64,000 nt of DNA from Eubacterium sp. (GCA_017433295.1 JAFRHL010000021.1:1-64000), one strand, 5' to 3'; numbered from the stretch's first letter, positions 50,175 through 58,466 are shown. Translations and numbers: made by a program. The notes: generated from the letters alone by a model not told the origin.

Positions 50175-51011
50175 ATGGAAATCATCATAAAAGAGAATTA
50201 TCTCTCAGACTTTAAGGCTCAATTAAGATCAGAAGAAAAAAGTGCACACACCATCCAAAAGTATATCCGTGACACAAAGGCCTTTGCGGCTTACATTGGA
50301 GAGAACCCGGTCACTAAAGAGAGGGTCATGGAGTATAAGGAGCATCTAATCAGCCAGGGCTATGCCGTCGGCAGCATCAACTCCATGCTGGCATCCCTCA
50401 ACAGCTTCTTAAGATTTATGGGCTGCGACCACTGCCGGGTACGGCATTTGCGGGTGCAGAAATCCATCTATTGTCCCGAGGAGAAGGAACTGACCAGGAA
50501 TGAATACTTCAGACTGCTAAAAGCCGCCGGCAAACAGCCCCGGCTAAAAATGATCCTCGAAACCATCTGCGGCACAGGGATAAGGGTGTCGGAGCTTCAA
50601 TATTTTACACTGGAAAATGTGCGCCGGGGCGAAGTCACCGTTTCCTGCAAAAATAAGACCAGGACCATTCTGCTTCCCAGAAAGCTTAGGCTTAAGCTGC
50701 TGGATTATTCCAGAAGGCAGGGGATCAAAGAAGGACACATATTCAGGACCAGGACCGGGGCCCCTGTGAACCGGACCAACATCTGGGCTTCCATGAAAAA
50801 GCTCTGCCGGGAGGCCCGTGTCTGTCCCGGCAAGGTCTTTCCTCACAATTTAAGAAAGCTTTTTGCCCGGACTTTTTACAGTATGCAGAAGGATATCGCG
50901 GGGCTGGCGGATGTGCTGGGACACAGTAATATCAATACGACCAGGATATATATTATGACTACGATAAGGGAGCATCAGAAGAAGATCGACAGCATGGGGC
51001 TGGTGGTGTGA
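50175..51011 (+). CDS. Tyrosine recombinase (site-specific integrase)
   Basis: This 278-aa protein has an N-terminal SAM-like core-binding domain (1-95) and a catalytic domain with the full set of active residues: Arg 137 (GTGIRVSEL), His 224 and Arg 227 (PHNLRK), His 250 (GHSN) and Tyr 259 (TTRIYI). No excisionase or phage gene is near. Directly downstream are the perfect inverted repeats described below, which are the likely substrate, so it is probably an inversion switch enzyme rather than a prophage integrase. The RBS AGGAGG lies 6 nt upstream. Confidence 0.92.
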   Translation: MEIIIKENYLSDFKAQLRSEEKSAHTIQKYIRDTKAFAAYIGENPVTKERVMEYKEHLISQGYAVGSINSMLASLNSFLRFMGCDHCRVRHLRVQKSIYCPEEKELTRNEYFRLLKAAGKQPRLKMILETICGTGIRVSELQYFTLENVRRGEVTVSCKNKTRTILLPRKLRLKLLDYSRRQGIKEGHIFRTRTGAPVNRTNIWASMKKLCREARVCPGKVFPHNLRKLFARTFYSMQKDIAGLADVLGHSNINTTRIYIMTTIREHQKKIDSMGLVV

Positions 51012-51022
51012 AGGGGGAAGGG

Positions 51023-51047
51023 ACATAATTTATATAATGTAGTAATC
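51023..51047. repeat. Left inverted repeat of the invertible segment
   Basis: These 25 bp are the perfect reverse complement of 51416-51440. The inner arm is ATGTAGTAAT (51037-51046), next to a 10-bp AT core AATTTATATA (51027-51036). The outer arm is reduced to ACAT. It lies 12 bp after the recombinase stop. Confidence 0.88.
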
Positions 51048-51076
51048 GGTCGTCATGATGGATAAACAGACGCAAA

Positions 51077-51195
51077 AAAAGACAGCAGGAAGTATGCCTG
51101 CAAGTTCCGTTGCTCCTCGAAAGGAAAGAAACCGGACCTGTTTCTTTCATTCTGCGGTGCAAAGTCGCTTTCAGACATACTTCCTGCTGTCTTTT
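51077..51195 (-). terminator. Nested inverted repeat within the invertible segment
   Basis: Perfect 20-bp arms (51077-51096 and 51176-51195) enclose a 79-bp loop that contains another stem, GAAAGAAAC (51124-51132) with GTTTCTTTC (51140-51148). On the minus strand the stem is followed by a T7 run, so termination is strongest in that direction. After inversion it would stop transcription coming from the recombinase before the helicase gene. It could also be a small structured RNA. Confidence 0.6.
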
Positions 51196-51351
51196 CTGCT
51201 GAATCGTTTAAGGCATCATGATATTACCCTTTAAAAAAGTGTCCCTGGCAGGAGTAATTTCTCCTCAAATTGGTAAAATATGGCCTTTTTCGATGTTGAT
51301 ATTAGATAAGTATTGTCAATTGTAAGACTAGGTTTTGTTCAAAAGACATAA

Positions 51352-51380
51352 TTGATTTTCTGGATGCTATATAGTATACT
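51352..51380 (+). promoter_or_regulatory. Promoter inside the invertible segment
   Basis: TTGATT (51352-51357), a 17-bp spacer and TATACT (51375-51380) point at the helicase gene. The start of transcription would fall near 51387, still inside the repeats, so inversion would turn it away from the downstream genes. Confidence 0.75.
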
Positions 51381-51415
51381 ATTAAACACATATCTATCTA
51401 TTATTTATGATATAT

Positions 51416-51446
51416 GATTACTACATTATATAAATTATGTAGTAAT
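51416..51446. repeat. Right inverted repeat of the invertible segment
   Basis: The 25 bp 51416-51440 match the left repeat in reverse. The full site is symmetric: ATTACTACAT (51417-51426), 10-bp core, ATGTAGTAAT (51437-51446), the shape expected for two recombinase protomers on either side of a crossover spacer. It lies between the promoter and the helicase RBS. Confidence 0.88.
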
Positions 51447-51481
51447 TATAGGAGTTTTCGCGGATTCCCGGGAGGTCGTTG

Positions 51482-53710
51482 ATGGCCATTGCGTTGTATG
51501 AACACAATGAGACGGCATACAAGGCAGCGATGAAGCTGCTTTCTGAAAAAGGCAAGGCGGCGGTGATTCATCCCACCGGTACCGGCAAGTCTTTTATTGC
51601 CTTCAAGCTATGCGAAGACCACCCGGACAAAAAGATATGCTGGCTTTCGCCTTCGGCTTACATTTTTAAGACCCAGGTGGAGAACCTGAAGGCTTCCTTG
51701 GCAAAGGAGAAGCAAAAGCTTCATGGGAAGGAATGCGACCGGTCACAGACAGGGGATGAGGAGGAAGACCTGTCCCCGGTGACTGACAATATTTCCTTTT
51801 ATACTTATGCGAAGCTTATGTCCATGCCGGATCCCGAGATCCGGGCCATTGAGGCGGACTACATCATCCTGGACGAGTTCCACCGCTGCGGGGCAAAAAT
51901 GTGGGGAGAGGGAGTGGATACTCTGCTCAGTTCCCATAAGGATGTTCCCGTTCTGGGTCTTTCGGCCACGGCGGTACGCCATCTGGATCACTGCAGGAAT
52001 ATGGCGGATGAGCTCTTTGAGGGGAATATTGCTTCCGAGATGTCACTGGGGGAAGCCATAGTAAGGGGAATCCTTTATCCGCCCAGGTACATCTTGTCTA
52101 TCTACAGCCGCAGACAGGAGCTTGACAAGTATGAGAAGAGGGTCAGGAAGGCGAGAAATGCGGCAGTCCGCCAGAATGCGGAGAAGTATCTGGAGGAGCT
52201 GAAGAGGGCTTTGGAGAATGCGGAGGGCCTTGACCTGGTATTTGAGAAGCATATGACTGTGAAGGACGGTAAGTATATTGTTTTCTGCACAGATTATGAG
52301 CATCTTAAGGAAATGTCGGGAAAGGTTCCGGAATGGTTTGGCCGGGTAGATTCCAGCCCCCATGTTTACATTGCCTATTCAGATGATCCTGCCACCAGCC
52401 GTCAGTTTCAGGAGTTTAAAGCTGACCAGAGCGAACACCTGAAGCTTCTTTTCTGTATAGACATGTTAAATGAAGGAATTCATCTGGATGATATTCAAGG
52501 TGTGATCCTTCTTCGGCCCACGGTTTCGCCCATCGTCTTTAAGCAGCAGATCGGCCGGGCATTTTCGGCCGGGAAGCAGAAGGAAGCAGTAATCTTTGAC
52601 ATTGTATTAAACATTGAGAACCTATACAGCATCGACGCCCTGCAGGAGGAAATGGACCTGGCCACGGCCTGGTACCGGTCAGCGGGGGAAGAGTCGAAGA
52701 TCCTCAATGAACACTTTGAGATCACCTGCGAGGCAGAGGACTGTCTCCGTCTGTTCTCACAACTGAATGAATCCCTGACCGCCTCCTGGAACTACATGTT
52801 CTCGGAAGCGGAGAAATATTATAAAGAAAATGGAGACCTGAACGTACCCAAACGGTACATCACACCATCAGGCTTCTCCCTGGGATCCTGGCTTTCTACC
52901 CAGCGTCAGATCCATGCCGGAAAGATTCCGGGACGGCTGACAGAGGATCAGGTAAGCAGGCTTGACAGCATCGGAATGTGCTGGCTGAGCCGGACTGACT
53001 TAAGCTGGGATAAATATTACAGAGCCGCCGAAAAGTACCGGCAGGAGCATGGCCACCTGCTGGTCAAATACAGGGAAAGCTATGACGGCGTCAGGCTCGG
53101 CGCATGGATCAAGAGCATGCGCACCTACAGAAAAAGTGGTATCCAGAAGAACTATCTCACCCCCGGCAGGATCCGGCAGCTGGATCAGCTGGGAATGGTC
53201 TGGGATATTCCTGATTATATATGGGAGCAGAATTATCACGCTGCCATGCGTTACCACCGGAATTACGGAGATCTCAATGTAAGACCGGATTATATCGATC
53301 CGGAGGGGATCCATCTGGGCCTCTGGCTCAACCGGGTCCGCAACGTGAAGAACGCTCCGGAGAAATATAAGGACCAGCCTCTCACCATAGAACAGATCAA
53401 AGCTCTGGACGCCCTGGGCATGACCTGGGGATCAAGGCATGATGAGAAGTGGAACCGGGCCTACCGGGAGGCATGCCGTTACCGGGATCGGTTCGGCAAC
53501 CTGGATATTCCGGCATCCTATATCACAGAAGACGGGGAGCATTTCCGGCTGGGAAGATGGCTCAGACGCCAGAAGGAAAGCTGGCAGAAGGGGAAACTCT
53601 CAGGGGAAAGGCTGGAGAAGCTTAAAAAGATCGGAATGGTTTGCACATATCATGAACAATATGAACAGAACAAATCAGAAGAAATCAATATTGTCGGGTC
53701 TTACTTTTGA
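51482..53710 (+). CDS. DEAD/DEAH-type helicase with four helicase-associated repeats
   Basis: This 742-aa protein has helicase domain 1 with HPTGTGKS (30-37), DEFH (131-134) and SAT (161-163), and domain 2 with FCIDMLNEGIHLDDIQGVILLRPT and QQIGRAF. Four helicase-associated (HA) repeats of about 65-70 aa follow (about 460-735), each with W...Y..A..Y....G.L.V...Y....G..LG.WL......G.L......LD.LGM.W. GGGAGG is 6 nt before ATG 51482. It is the first gene after the invertible promoter. HA-repeat helicases are poorly understood; a nucleic-acid role is inferred. Confidence 0.88.
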   Translation: MAIALYEHNETAYKAAMKLLSEKGKAAVIHPTGTGKSFIAFKLCEDHPDKKICWLSPSAYIFKTQVENLKASLAKEKQKLHGKECDRSQTGDEEEDLSPVTDNISFYTYAKLMSMPDPEIRAIEADYIILDEFHRCGAKMWGEGVDTLLSSHKDVPVLGLSATAVRHLDHCRNMADELFEGNIASEMSLGEAIVRGILYPPRYILSIYSRRQELDKYEKRVRKARNAAVRQNAEKYLEELKRALENAEGLDLVFEKHMTVKDGKYIVFCTDYEHLKEMSGKVPEWFGRVDSSPHVYIAYSDDPATSRQFQEFKADQSEHLKLLFCIDMLNEGIHLDDIQGVILLRPTVSPIVFKQQIGRAFSAGKQKEAVIFDIVLNIENLYSIDALQEEMDLATAWYRSAGEESKILNEHFEITCEAEDCLRLFSQLNESLTASWNYMFSEAEKYYKENGDLNVPKRYITPSGFSLGSWLSTQRQIHAGKIPGRLTEDQVSRLDSIGMCWLSRTDLSWDKYYRAAEKYRQEHGHLLVKYRESYDGVRLGAWIKSMRTYRKSGIQKNYLTPGRIRQLDQLGMVWDIPDYIWEQNYHAAMRYHRNYGDLNVRPDYIDPEGIHLGLWLNRVRNVKNAPEKYKDQPLTIEQIKALDALGMTWGSRHDEKWNRAYREACRYRDRFGNLDIPASYITEDGEHFRLGRWLRRQKESWQKGKLSGERLEKLKKIGMVCTYHEQYEQNKSEEINIVGSYF

Positions 53711-55718
53711 GCATTGGAAAATCATCGCCGGATGTATGGTGGTATATGACATCATCGCTGTCAATGCAGCCTATTTCCTTGCTCTTTTACTGCGCTTTGA
53801 CTTCAGGTATTCTTTTATACCTTCCCAGTATCTGGTTCCCTTTTTCCGTTTCGCTCCCGCCTATACATTCTTCAGTATCGGCACCTTCATTATCTTCAGG
53901 CTCTACAGGAGCATCTGGCGTTTTGCCAGTTATGACGAGCTGATCCGGGTGATCGGGGCTTCCATTGTGACCGCTTTCTTCCATACCATAGTACTCACTG
54001 CCCTTTTTCAGAGGATGCCGCTTTCCTACTATATTATCGGCGCCATTCTCCAGTTCATCCTGGTCCTTGCGGTACGGTTTTCCTACCGTTTTGTCCTGTT
54101 GCTCCAGAGCAGGTCGCGGAGGGGAGAAAACAGCAGGAGCCCTGTTCCCAATATCATGGTGGTAGGTGCCGGCAATGCCGGACAGGCCCTGATCCGGGAT
54201 ATCCGCCTGGCCCAGGAAGTAAAGGGAAGGGTGGTGTGCATCATCGATGACAACCCCAATAAGAGGGGAAGATACATAGACGGCATAGAGGTGGTGGGCA
54301 GCCGGGACTGCATCCCGGAGGCAGTGAGGGACTACCAGGTGGACAAGATTTACCTGGCCATGCCCAGTGCGAGCCCTGTGGAGAAGAGGGAGATCCTGGA
54401 GATCTGCAAGAATACCTCCTGCGAACTGAAAACCATCCCGGGCCAGTACCAGTTCATCACCGGAGAGATCACCGCCAGCAAGATGAAGAAGGTGGAGATC
54501 GAGGACCTGCTGGGAAGGGACCCGGTCACCCCTGACATGGACGGGATCTCCCGTTTTGTAAAGGGGAAGAGCGTCCTGATCACCGGAGGGGGAGGCAGCA
54601 TCGGGTCCGAGCTGGCCAGGCAGGTGGCCGCCCAGAATCCCGCCAGACTTATCCTGGTGGACATTTATGAGAACAATGCCTACGAGATCCAGCTGGAACT
54701 TAAAAAAAAGTATCCAGACCTTGACCTGGAGGTCATCATCGGCTCTGTCAGGGACAGCAGGATGATGTTCAAGGTCTTTGAAAGATTTCGGCCCCAGGTC
54801 GTATACCACGCGGCGGCCCACAAGCATGTGCCTCTGATGGAGGATACCCCCTGCGAGGCTATCAAGAACAATGCCATCGGTACTTACAAGACGGCCTATG
54901 CCGCCATGTCCCACGGCTGTGAGAGGTTTATCCTCATCAGCACCGACAAGGCAGTCAACCCCACCAACATCATGGGCGCTTCCAAGCGTCTTTGTGAGAT
55001 GATCTGTCAGGCCTTTGACCATAAGGTCAAAGAAGGGAAGGCCAGTGAGATCCCCCAGCTCTTTACCCATACGAAGGATGTGGTCACCAGCGTGGGTGTC
55101 CTTAAGGAGCTCAAGGAGACTAAGACGGAATTCGTTGCCGTGCGCTTCGGGAACGTGCTGGGCAGCAACGGGTCCGTGATCCCGGTCTTTAAGAGGCAGA
55201 TCGAGAACGGCGGCCCTGTCACCGTGACCCACAAGGACATCGTCCGTTACTTTATGACCATCCCGGAGGCGGTGGGTCTGGTCCTGGTGGCCGGGACCTA
55301 CGCAAAGGGCGGGGAGATCTTCGTCCTTGACATGGGGGAGGAAGTAAAGATCGATACCCTGGCCAGGAATATGATCCGCCTGTCGGGTTACAGGCCGGAT
55401 GTGGACATAAAGATCGAATATACCGGGCTCCGTCCCGGCGAGAAGCTTTATGAGGAGAAACTCATGGCCGAGGAAGGACTTAGGCGGACACCCAACAAGC
55501 GGGTGCACATCGGATGCCCGATTCCCTTTGACATCGAAGACTTCCTGGGGCAGCTAAAGGAACTGATGGAGGCTGCCTATAAGAATAAGGAAAATATCCG
55601 GGAACTGGTGGCCGAGGTGGTGAATACCTATCATCCGGAACAAGGCGGGGAAGCCGGTGCCCAGAAAGCGGAAGATGCCCGGGACAGGGCGATGAAGGAG
55701 GCAGCTGTGGCGGGGTGA
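53652..55718 (+). CDS. CapD/FlaA1-type polysaccharide biosynthesis epimerase/dehydratase
   Basis: This protein of about 688 aa has four N-terminal transmembrane helices (about 20-125), a first Rossmann-like domain (MVVGAGNAGQALIRDI) and a catalytic SDR domain with ITGGGGSIGSELARQVA, AAAHKHVPLME, STDKAVNPTNIMGASK and PEAVGLVL. Members convert UDP-GlcNAc to the 4-keto-6-deoxy sugars used in glycans. The start overlaps the helicase gene by 59 nt with a weak RBS; ATG 53661 is an alternative. It is strongly coupled to the helicase. Confidence 0.93.
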   Translation: MNNMNRTNQKKSILSGLTFEHWKIIAGCMVVYDIIAVNAAYFLALLLRFDFRYSFIPSQYLVPFFRFAPAYTFFSIGTFIIFRLYRSIWRFASYDELIRVIGASIVTAFFHTIVLTALFQRMPLSYYIIGAILQFILVLAVRFSYRFVLLLQSRSRRGENSRSPVPNIMVVGAGNAGQALIRDIRLAQEVKGRVVCIIDDNPNKRGRYIDGIEVVGSRDCIPEAVRDYQVDKIYLAMPSASPVEKREILEICKNTSCELKTIPGQYQFITGEITASKMKKVEIEDLLGRDPVTPDMDGISRFVKGKSVLITGGGGSIGSELARQVAAQNPARLILVDIYENNAYEIQLELKKKYPDLDLEVIIGSVRDSRMMFKVFERFRPQVVYHAAAHKHVPLMEDTPCEAIKNNAIGTYKTAYAAMSHGCERFILISTDKAVNPTNIMGASKRLCEMICQAFDHKVKEGKASEIPQLFTHTKDVVTSVGVLKELKETKTEFVAVRFGNVLGSNGSVIPVFKRQIENGGPVTVTHKDIVRYFMTIPEAVGLVLVAGTYAKGGEIFVLDMGEEVKIDTLARNMIRLSGYRPDVDIKIEYTGLRPGEKLYEEKLMAEEGLRRTPNKRVHIGCPIPFDIEDFLGQLKELMEAAYKNKENIRELVAEVVNTYHPEQGGEAGAQKAEDARDRAMKEAAVAG

Positions 55719-55816
55719 GCCCCGCTACCGCTGATGATGCTGGTCACTGAAGTGATTGAGAATTAAGAGATGCAGGATCGCGGAGGGAGAAGAACATAGA
55801 TTATGTAGTTAGTCTT

Positions 55817-56269
55817 TTGGATATCAGCCTCTGGTATTATCTGGCGGCCTTCCTTCTGTTCCTGGGAGTGTGGGCAGTAAGCTGGAAGGTCAGCGCCGGG
55901 CTGTTGGCCGGATATGTGTTGTTCATTTTGGCAGTTACGATTCTGAGCCGGACACCTACAGATATGATGAAGGTAGAACTAAAGCTTTTCTGGTCCTATG
56001 ATATCCCCGAACTCCGGGAACAGATTATCTGGAATGTCCTGAGTTTTATACCTGTCGGTGTGTTGGGAGCGGTACTTGTCAGATGGAGGGGCATACCGAT
56101 GGCTGCAGGGTTGAGTGTGGTCATAGAACTGCTGCAGCTGGTGACCTTGAGGGGGCTCTTCGAATTTGACGATACCATCCATAATTCTGCCGGGGCAGCG
56201 GCGGGGGTGGTAGCATGGATGGTTGTTTGCGGGGAATGGGTGAGGAGAGGCTCGGACGAGAAATATTAG
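55817..56269 (+). CDS. VanZ-like membrane protein, start codon doubtful
   Basis: This 150-aa (or slightly longer) protein has four hydrophobic helices and the VanZ-like core ELREQIIWNVLSFIPVGVLG...ELLQL...FEFDDTIHNSAGA. VanZ-family proteins sit near envelope genes; VanZ itself gives low teicoplanin resistance. The best RBS (GGAGGG, 55782-55787) points to ATA at 55796, giving an N-terminus IDYVVSLLD. No ATG exists in frame upstream; TTG 55817 is the first standard start. Either a rare ATA start or a mutated ATG. Confidence 0.75.
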   Translation: MDISLWYYLAAFLLFLGVWAVSWKVSAGLLAGYVLFILAVTILSRTPTDMMKVELKLFWSYDIPELREQIIWNVLSFIPVGVLGAVLVRWRGIPMAAGLSVVIELLQLVTLRGLFEFDDTIHNSAGAAAGVVAWMVVCGEWVRRGSDEKY

Positions 56270-56448
56270 TTACTTTTGTTGTGGAAGGAAGGAGAGTGTG
56301 TGGGGCTGAGGGTTTGATGAAAGAAACGTCTCCATGAAAGTTGCCAGCTAACTTTCTTAAAGAGGGTCGCAGAAGGCTTCCGCAAAGGGATCTGACAATC
56401 TTCCATAAACAGGCGCTTTTTGGAAAGATGGTAAAAATCGGTCAAGTT

Positions 56449-56471
56449 TGTCAGTAGGGATGATGTTCATT
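56449..56471. other. Inverted copy of the 20-bp motif (possible transposon end)
   Basis: The 15 bases 56457-56471 are the exact reverse complement of the core of motif copies found at 57986-58157. The bases before it (TGTCAGTA) look like an insertion-sequence tip. About 1.7 kb separates it from the far copies. Confidence 0.4.
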
Positions 56472-56554
56472 AAAAATCGGCTGAGATCGCCAAGTGTACC
56501 GAACATTTAAGACTAACCACCAGCAGAAACAGCTACAGTTATTGACATCACTAA

Positions 56555-56830
56555 CTGTCTTAAAGAGTCGGTCGGGGTTGAAAATAATGTAGTTTACATT
56601 ACAAGAGACGGTTGGCATGAAAACTACATATTTATTGGACGGCTGAACCTCATCAACTGTCTTAAAGAAGTGGTCTTGGCAAGAGAAGATGAAATTGAAT
56701 TAGCAGATGTATTTTTCATCTCCTTCAATGCGTACCAAGGGTGTTTAAGAAAGATCGTGATGTATGGAAGCTCAATAAATCTCTGACGATTCGAGCCGAC
56801 AGGATACTGCCGGTTGGAATGGGCAGAGAT
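56555..56830 (+). repeat. Diverged long repeat, copy 1
   Basis: This stretch aligns with 58467-58750. Both begin CTGTCTTAAAGAG, share GGTCGGGGTTGAAAATAATG, have an internal TGTCTTAAAGAAGTGGTC, GGGTGTTTAAGA and end CGATTCGAG...TTGGAATGGG. A partial third copy of the end lies at 59053-59100. In one frame copy 1 is open for 88 codons but has no start codon or RBS, so it reads as decayed sequence. The 56270-56893 gap holds no other gene. Confidence 0.6.
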
Positions 56831-56848
56831 GTTCAAAAGAAAGGAAGA

Positions 56849-56879
56849 TAAAAAAAGAACCACCTCCCGGAGGAGGTGG
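56849..56879 (-). terminator. Terminator of the 102-aa gene
   Basis: On the minus strand, CCACCTCC, loop TCCG, GGAGGTGG (56879-56860) is followed by TTCTTTTTTT. It is a textbook terminator 15 nt after the stop of the minus-strand gene. Confidence 0.85.
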
Positions 56880-56893
56880 CAGGCGGCAAAACG

Positions 56894-57202
56894 TCAAGCG
56901 ATTCGTTTGGCAAGCAGCAACGGATGCTTTTTGCCGAGCTTGACGTCAGTCACATAGGTGCATTTGTAAGACGCATCTTTGGTGCGGAGCTCACTTCCTT
57001 CTTCGATGAAGAAGTTATGAGTGTCCCGCAACTCGCGGACGGTCTCCTCAAGCACGATCCTGACAGTGTCGCCTTCATCCACGACTTTCGCAAGAAACTC
57101 ACGGATGTCTTTTCTATCCTTGTTTTTAAGGACAGTACTAGCGATCCAGACGGGAGTGGGCTGAAGCCCGCTCAGTGCCAATAACAATTTGGTGTCTTTC
57201 AT
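56894..57202 (-). CDS. Hypothetical 102-aa protein
   Basis: I do not recognise this small basic protein. It starts MKDTKLLLALSGLQP and contains a mixed-charge middle (KNKDRKDIREFLAKVVDEGD) and an amphipathic end (KHPLLLAKRIA). The gene is real by its signals: AAGGAGG 9 nt upstream, a good promoter and a strong terminator. The first 12 codons of a longer reading (to 57235) overlap the RBS and are rejected. It lies in a repeat-rich, mobile-looking stretch. Confidence 0.65.
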   Translation of the reverse strand: MKDTKLLLALSGLQPTPVWIASTVLKNKDRKDIREFLAKVVDEGDTVRIVLEETVRELRDTHNFFIEEGSELRTKDASYKCTYVTDVKLGKKHPLLLAKRIA

Positions 57203-57285
57203 TTTGAAAAACCTCCTTCGTATTTTCAGGAGCATCTCTTGCGAGAGTCCCTATGTACACGGAGGCACTCCGGACCGCCACACAT

Positions 57286-57314
57286 ATTGTACCGCGAAAA
57301 GTGCAAGAATTCAA
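57286..57314 (-). promoter_or_regulatory. Promoter of the 102-aa gene
   Basis: On the minus strand, TTGAAT (57314-57309), a 17-bp spacer and TACAAT (57291-57286) precede a leader of about 80 nt that has small hairpins (CGGAG/CTCCG and CTCTCGCAAGAG-like). Confidence 0.65.
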
Positions 57315-57517
57315 TAAACCAATGTGACGGTTATGTAAACAAGTTGGACGCCTCCCTTTAGGTAGTGTGGATATTAGCTCTACTGTCTGGCACAGTCAAC
57401 GCCATTTCGGATAATAAAAGGCGTAAAAGACAGAGAAAGATTGCTGCCTATATGGGGTAAAATTGCACCAGAACCAACAAAGAACCACGATTCGTACTGC
57501 TAAGAAAGGCTTTGAAG

Positions 57518-57961
57518 ATGAAAGCGTTCATGCGAATTGCCCTTGACGAGATGCCGAAAGATCCAGCGCCGATTGAGGCGGGGCAGCAAGCGACCGTCGC
57601 GGGATATGACGATGCGGGGAACCTGATGGTTTCCTGGGATAATGGAAGCGGACTGAACCTGATCCCCGGCGTGGATAAATATCATGTTGTGGAAACGCCC
57701 GAGGAACTGGATCGCAGCTTCAACTGGCTATACAAACTCCAAATGGAACTGCCCGATGGAGAAAGCAGTAAATGTCCGCGATGCGGGAAACCATTCGATG
57801 CCCACAGAGGAGCAGTCTCAAGAAGGAAGTACGTTATGGTCTGTGACTTGTGCGGGCAGCAGGAAGCGGTAGAGGATTTACTTAAGGCGACAAAGAATGA
57901 GGAGCCTAAAGCCCTGGACGACTGGTACATCATCAAAGTCTGGCAGGGACGGGAAGTGTGA
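57518..57961 (+). CDS. DUF4314-like protein with zinc-ribbon tail
   Basis: In this 147-aa protein, residues about 18-55 (GQQATVAGYDDAGNLMVSWD, LNLIPGVDKY) resemble DUF4314, a small domain frequent in clostridial conjugative elements. Residues about 85-118 carry two Cys pairs, CPRCGKPF and CDLCGQQ, a likely zinc ribbon. Function unknown. ATG 57518 follows AAAGG; an in-frame TTG at 57512 is less likely. The context of repeats supports an origin in a mobile element. Confidence 0.65.
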   Translation: MKAFMRIALDEMPKDPAPIEAGQQATVAGYDDAGNLMVSWDNGSGLNLIPGVDKYHVVETPEELDRSFNWLYKLQMELPDGESSKCPRCGKPFDAHRGAVSRRKYVMVCDLCGQQEAVEDLLKATKNEEPKALDDWYIIKVWQGREV

Positions 57962-57985
57962 ATCTACTGGCATCATTTCTCGGAG

Positions 57986-58157
57986 AAAATGAACATTATC
58001 CCCCGATGCAAAATCGGGAAGCACCTTGAAAATCAAAAATGAACATTATCCCTCGGGATGTGATGTGCGGAAAAGAATGAACATCACCCTTCGGAGAAAA
58101 TGAACATCATCCCTCGGGACTTAATGTGGCGAAGTCAAAAATGAACATTATCCCTCG
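57986..58157. repeat. Five direct copies of a 20-bp motif
   Basis: Copies of AATGAACATTATCCCTCGG or close variants begin near 57986, 58036, 58074, 58097 and 58137, irregularly spaced by 23-50 bp. Variation is mostly ATT/ATC and CCC/CCT. An inverted copy lies at 56457-56471. Irregular repeated sites at one end resemble transposase-binding arrays of some IS families; the family is not certain. The 57962-58772 gap holds no other gene. Confidence 0.65.
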
Positions 58158-58466
58158 GAATGTGATGGGCTGTAACGAAATGGCTTTTTTCTGTGACGAA
58201 ATTGGGTGTTTAAGACAGAATGTCATTTCCTTCAATGTGAAAAAGTGCGGAAAGTTTCCGCATTCCTGAAACGTCTTTAAGATAGATGGGGATGCAGATT
58301 TTTGTAATAAGGTACTAATAAATGCGGCTTAAATAGCGTGTTTTTTATCTATATTGCACAACAAATTTACTCTCTCACTAAAATATGTACAAAACATATA
58401 ACCCCCAGGGTCGTATGAAACTTACATACCGCCGGAGCATCTTGCTACAAGGTTGTAGATTACATT

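Noticed and set aside
50175-51011. Prophage or integrative element integrase
   Set aside because: No phage or conjugation genes and no tRNA attachment site adjoin it, whereas a pair of perfect inverted sites lies directly downstream. A switch recombinase explains this better.
53787-55508. Minus-strand open frame of 573 codons opposite the CapD-type gene
   Set aside because: Long antisense frames are common in GC-rich genes. The translation is His/Asp-rich with no domain, and the sense strand encodes a full conserved enzyme.
56520-56786. Coding gene in repeat copy 1 (88 open codons)
   Set aside because: No start codon, no RBS and the partner copy at 58467 is interrupted, so it is treated as repeat or decayed sequence.
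57962-58160. CRISPR array
   Set aside because: The five motif copies are short, unevenly spaced and variable, with no uniform spacers and no cas genes nearby.
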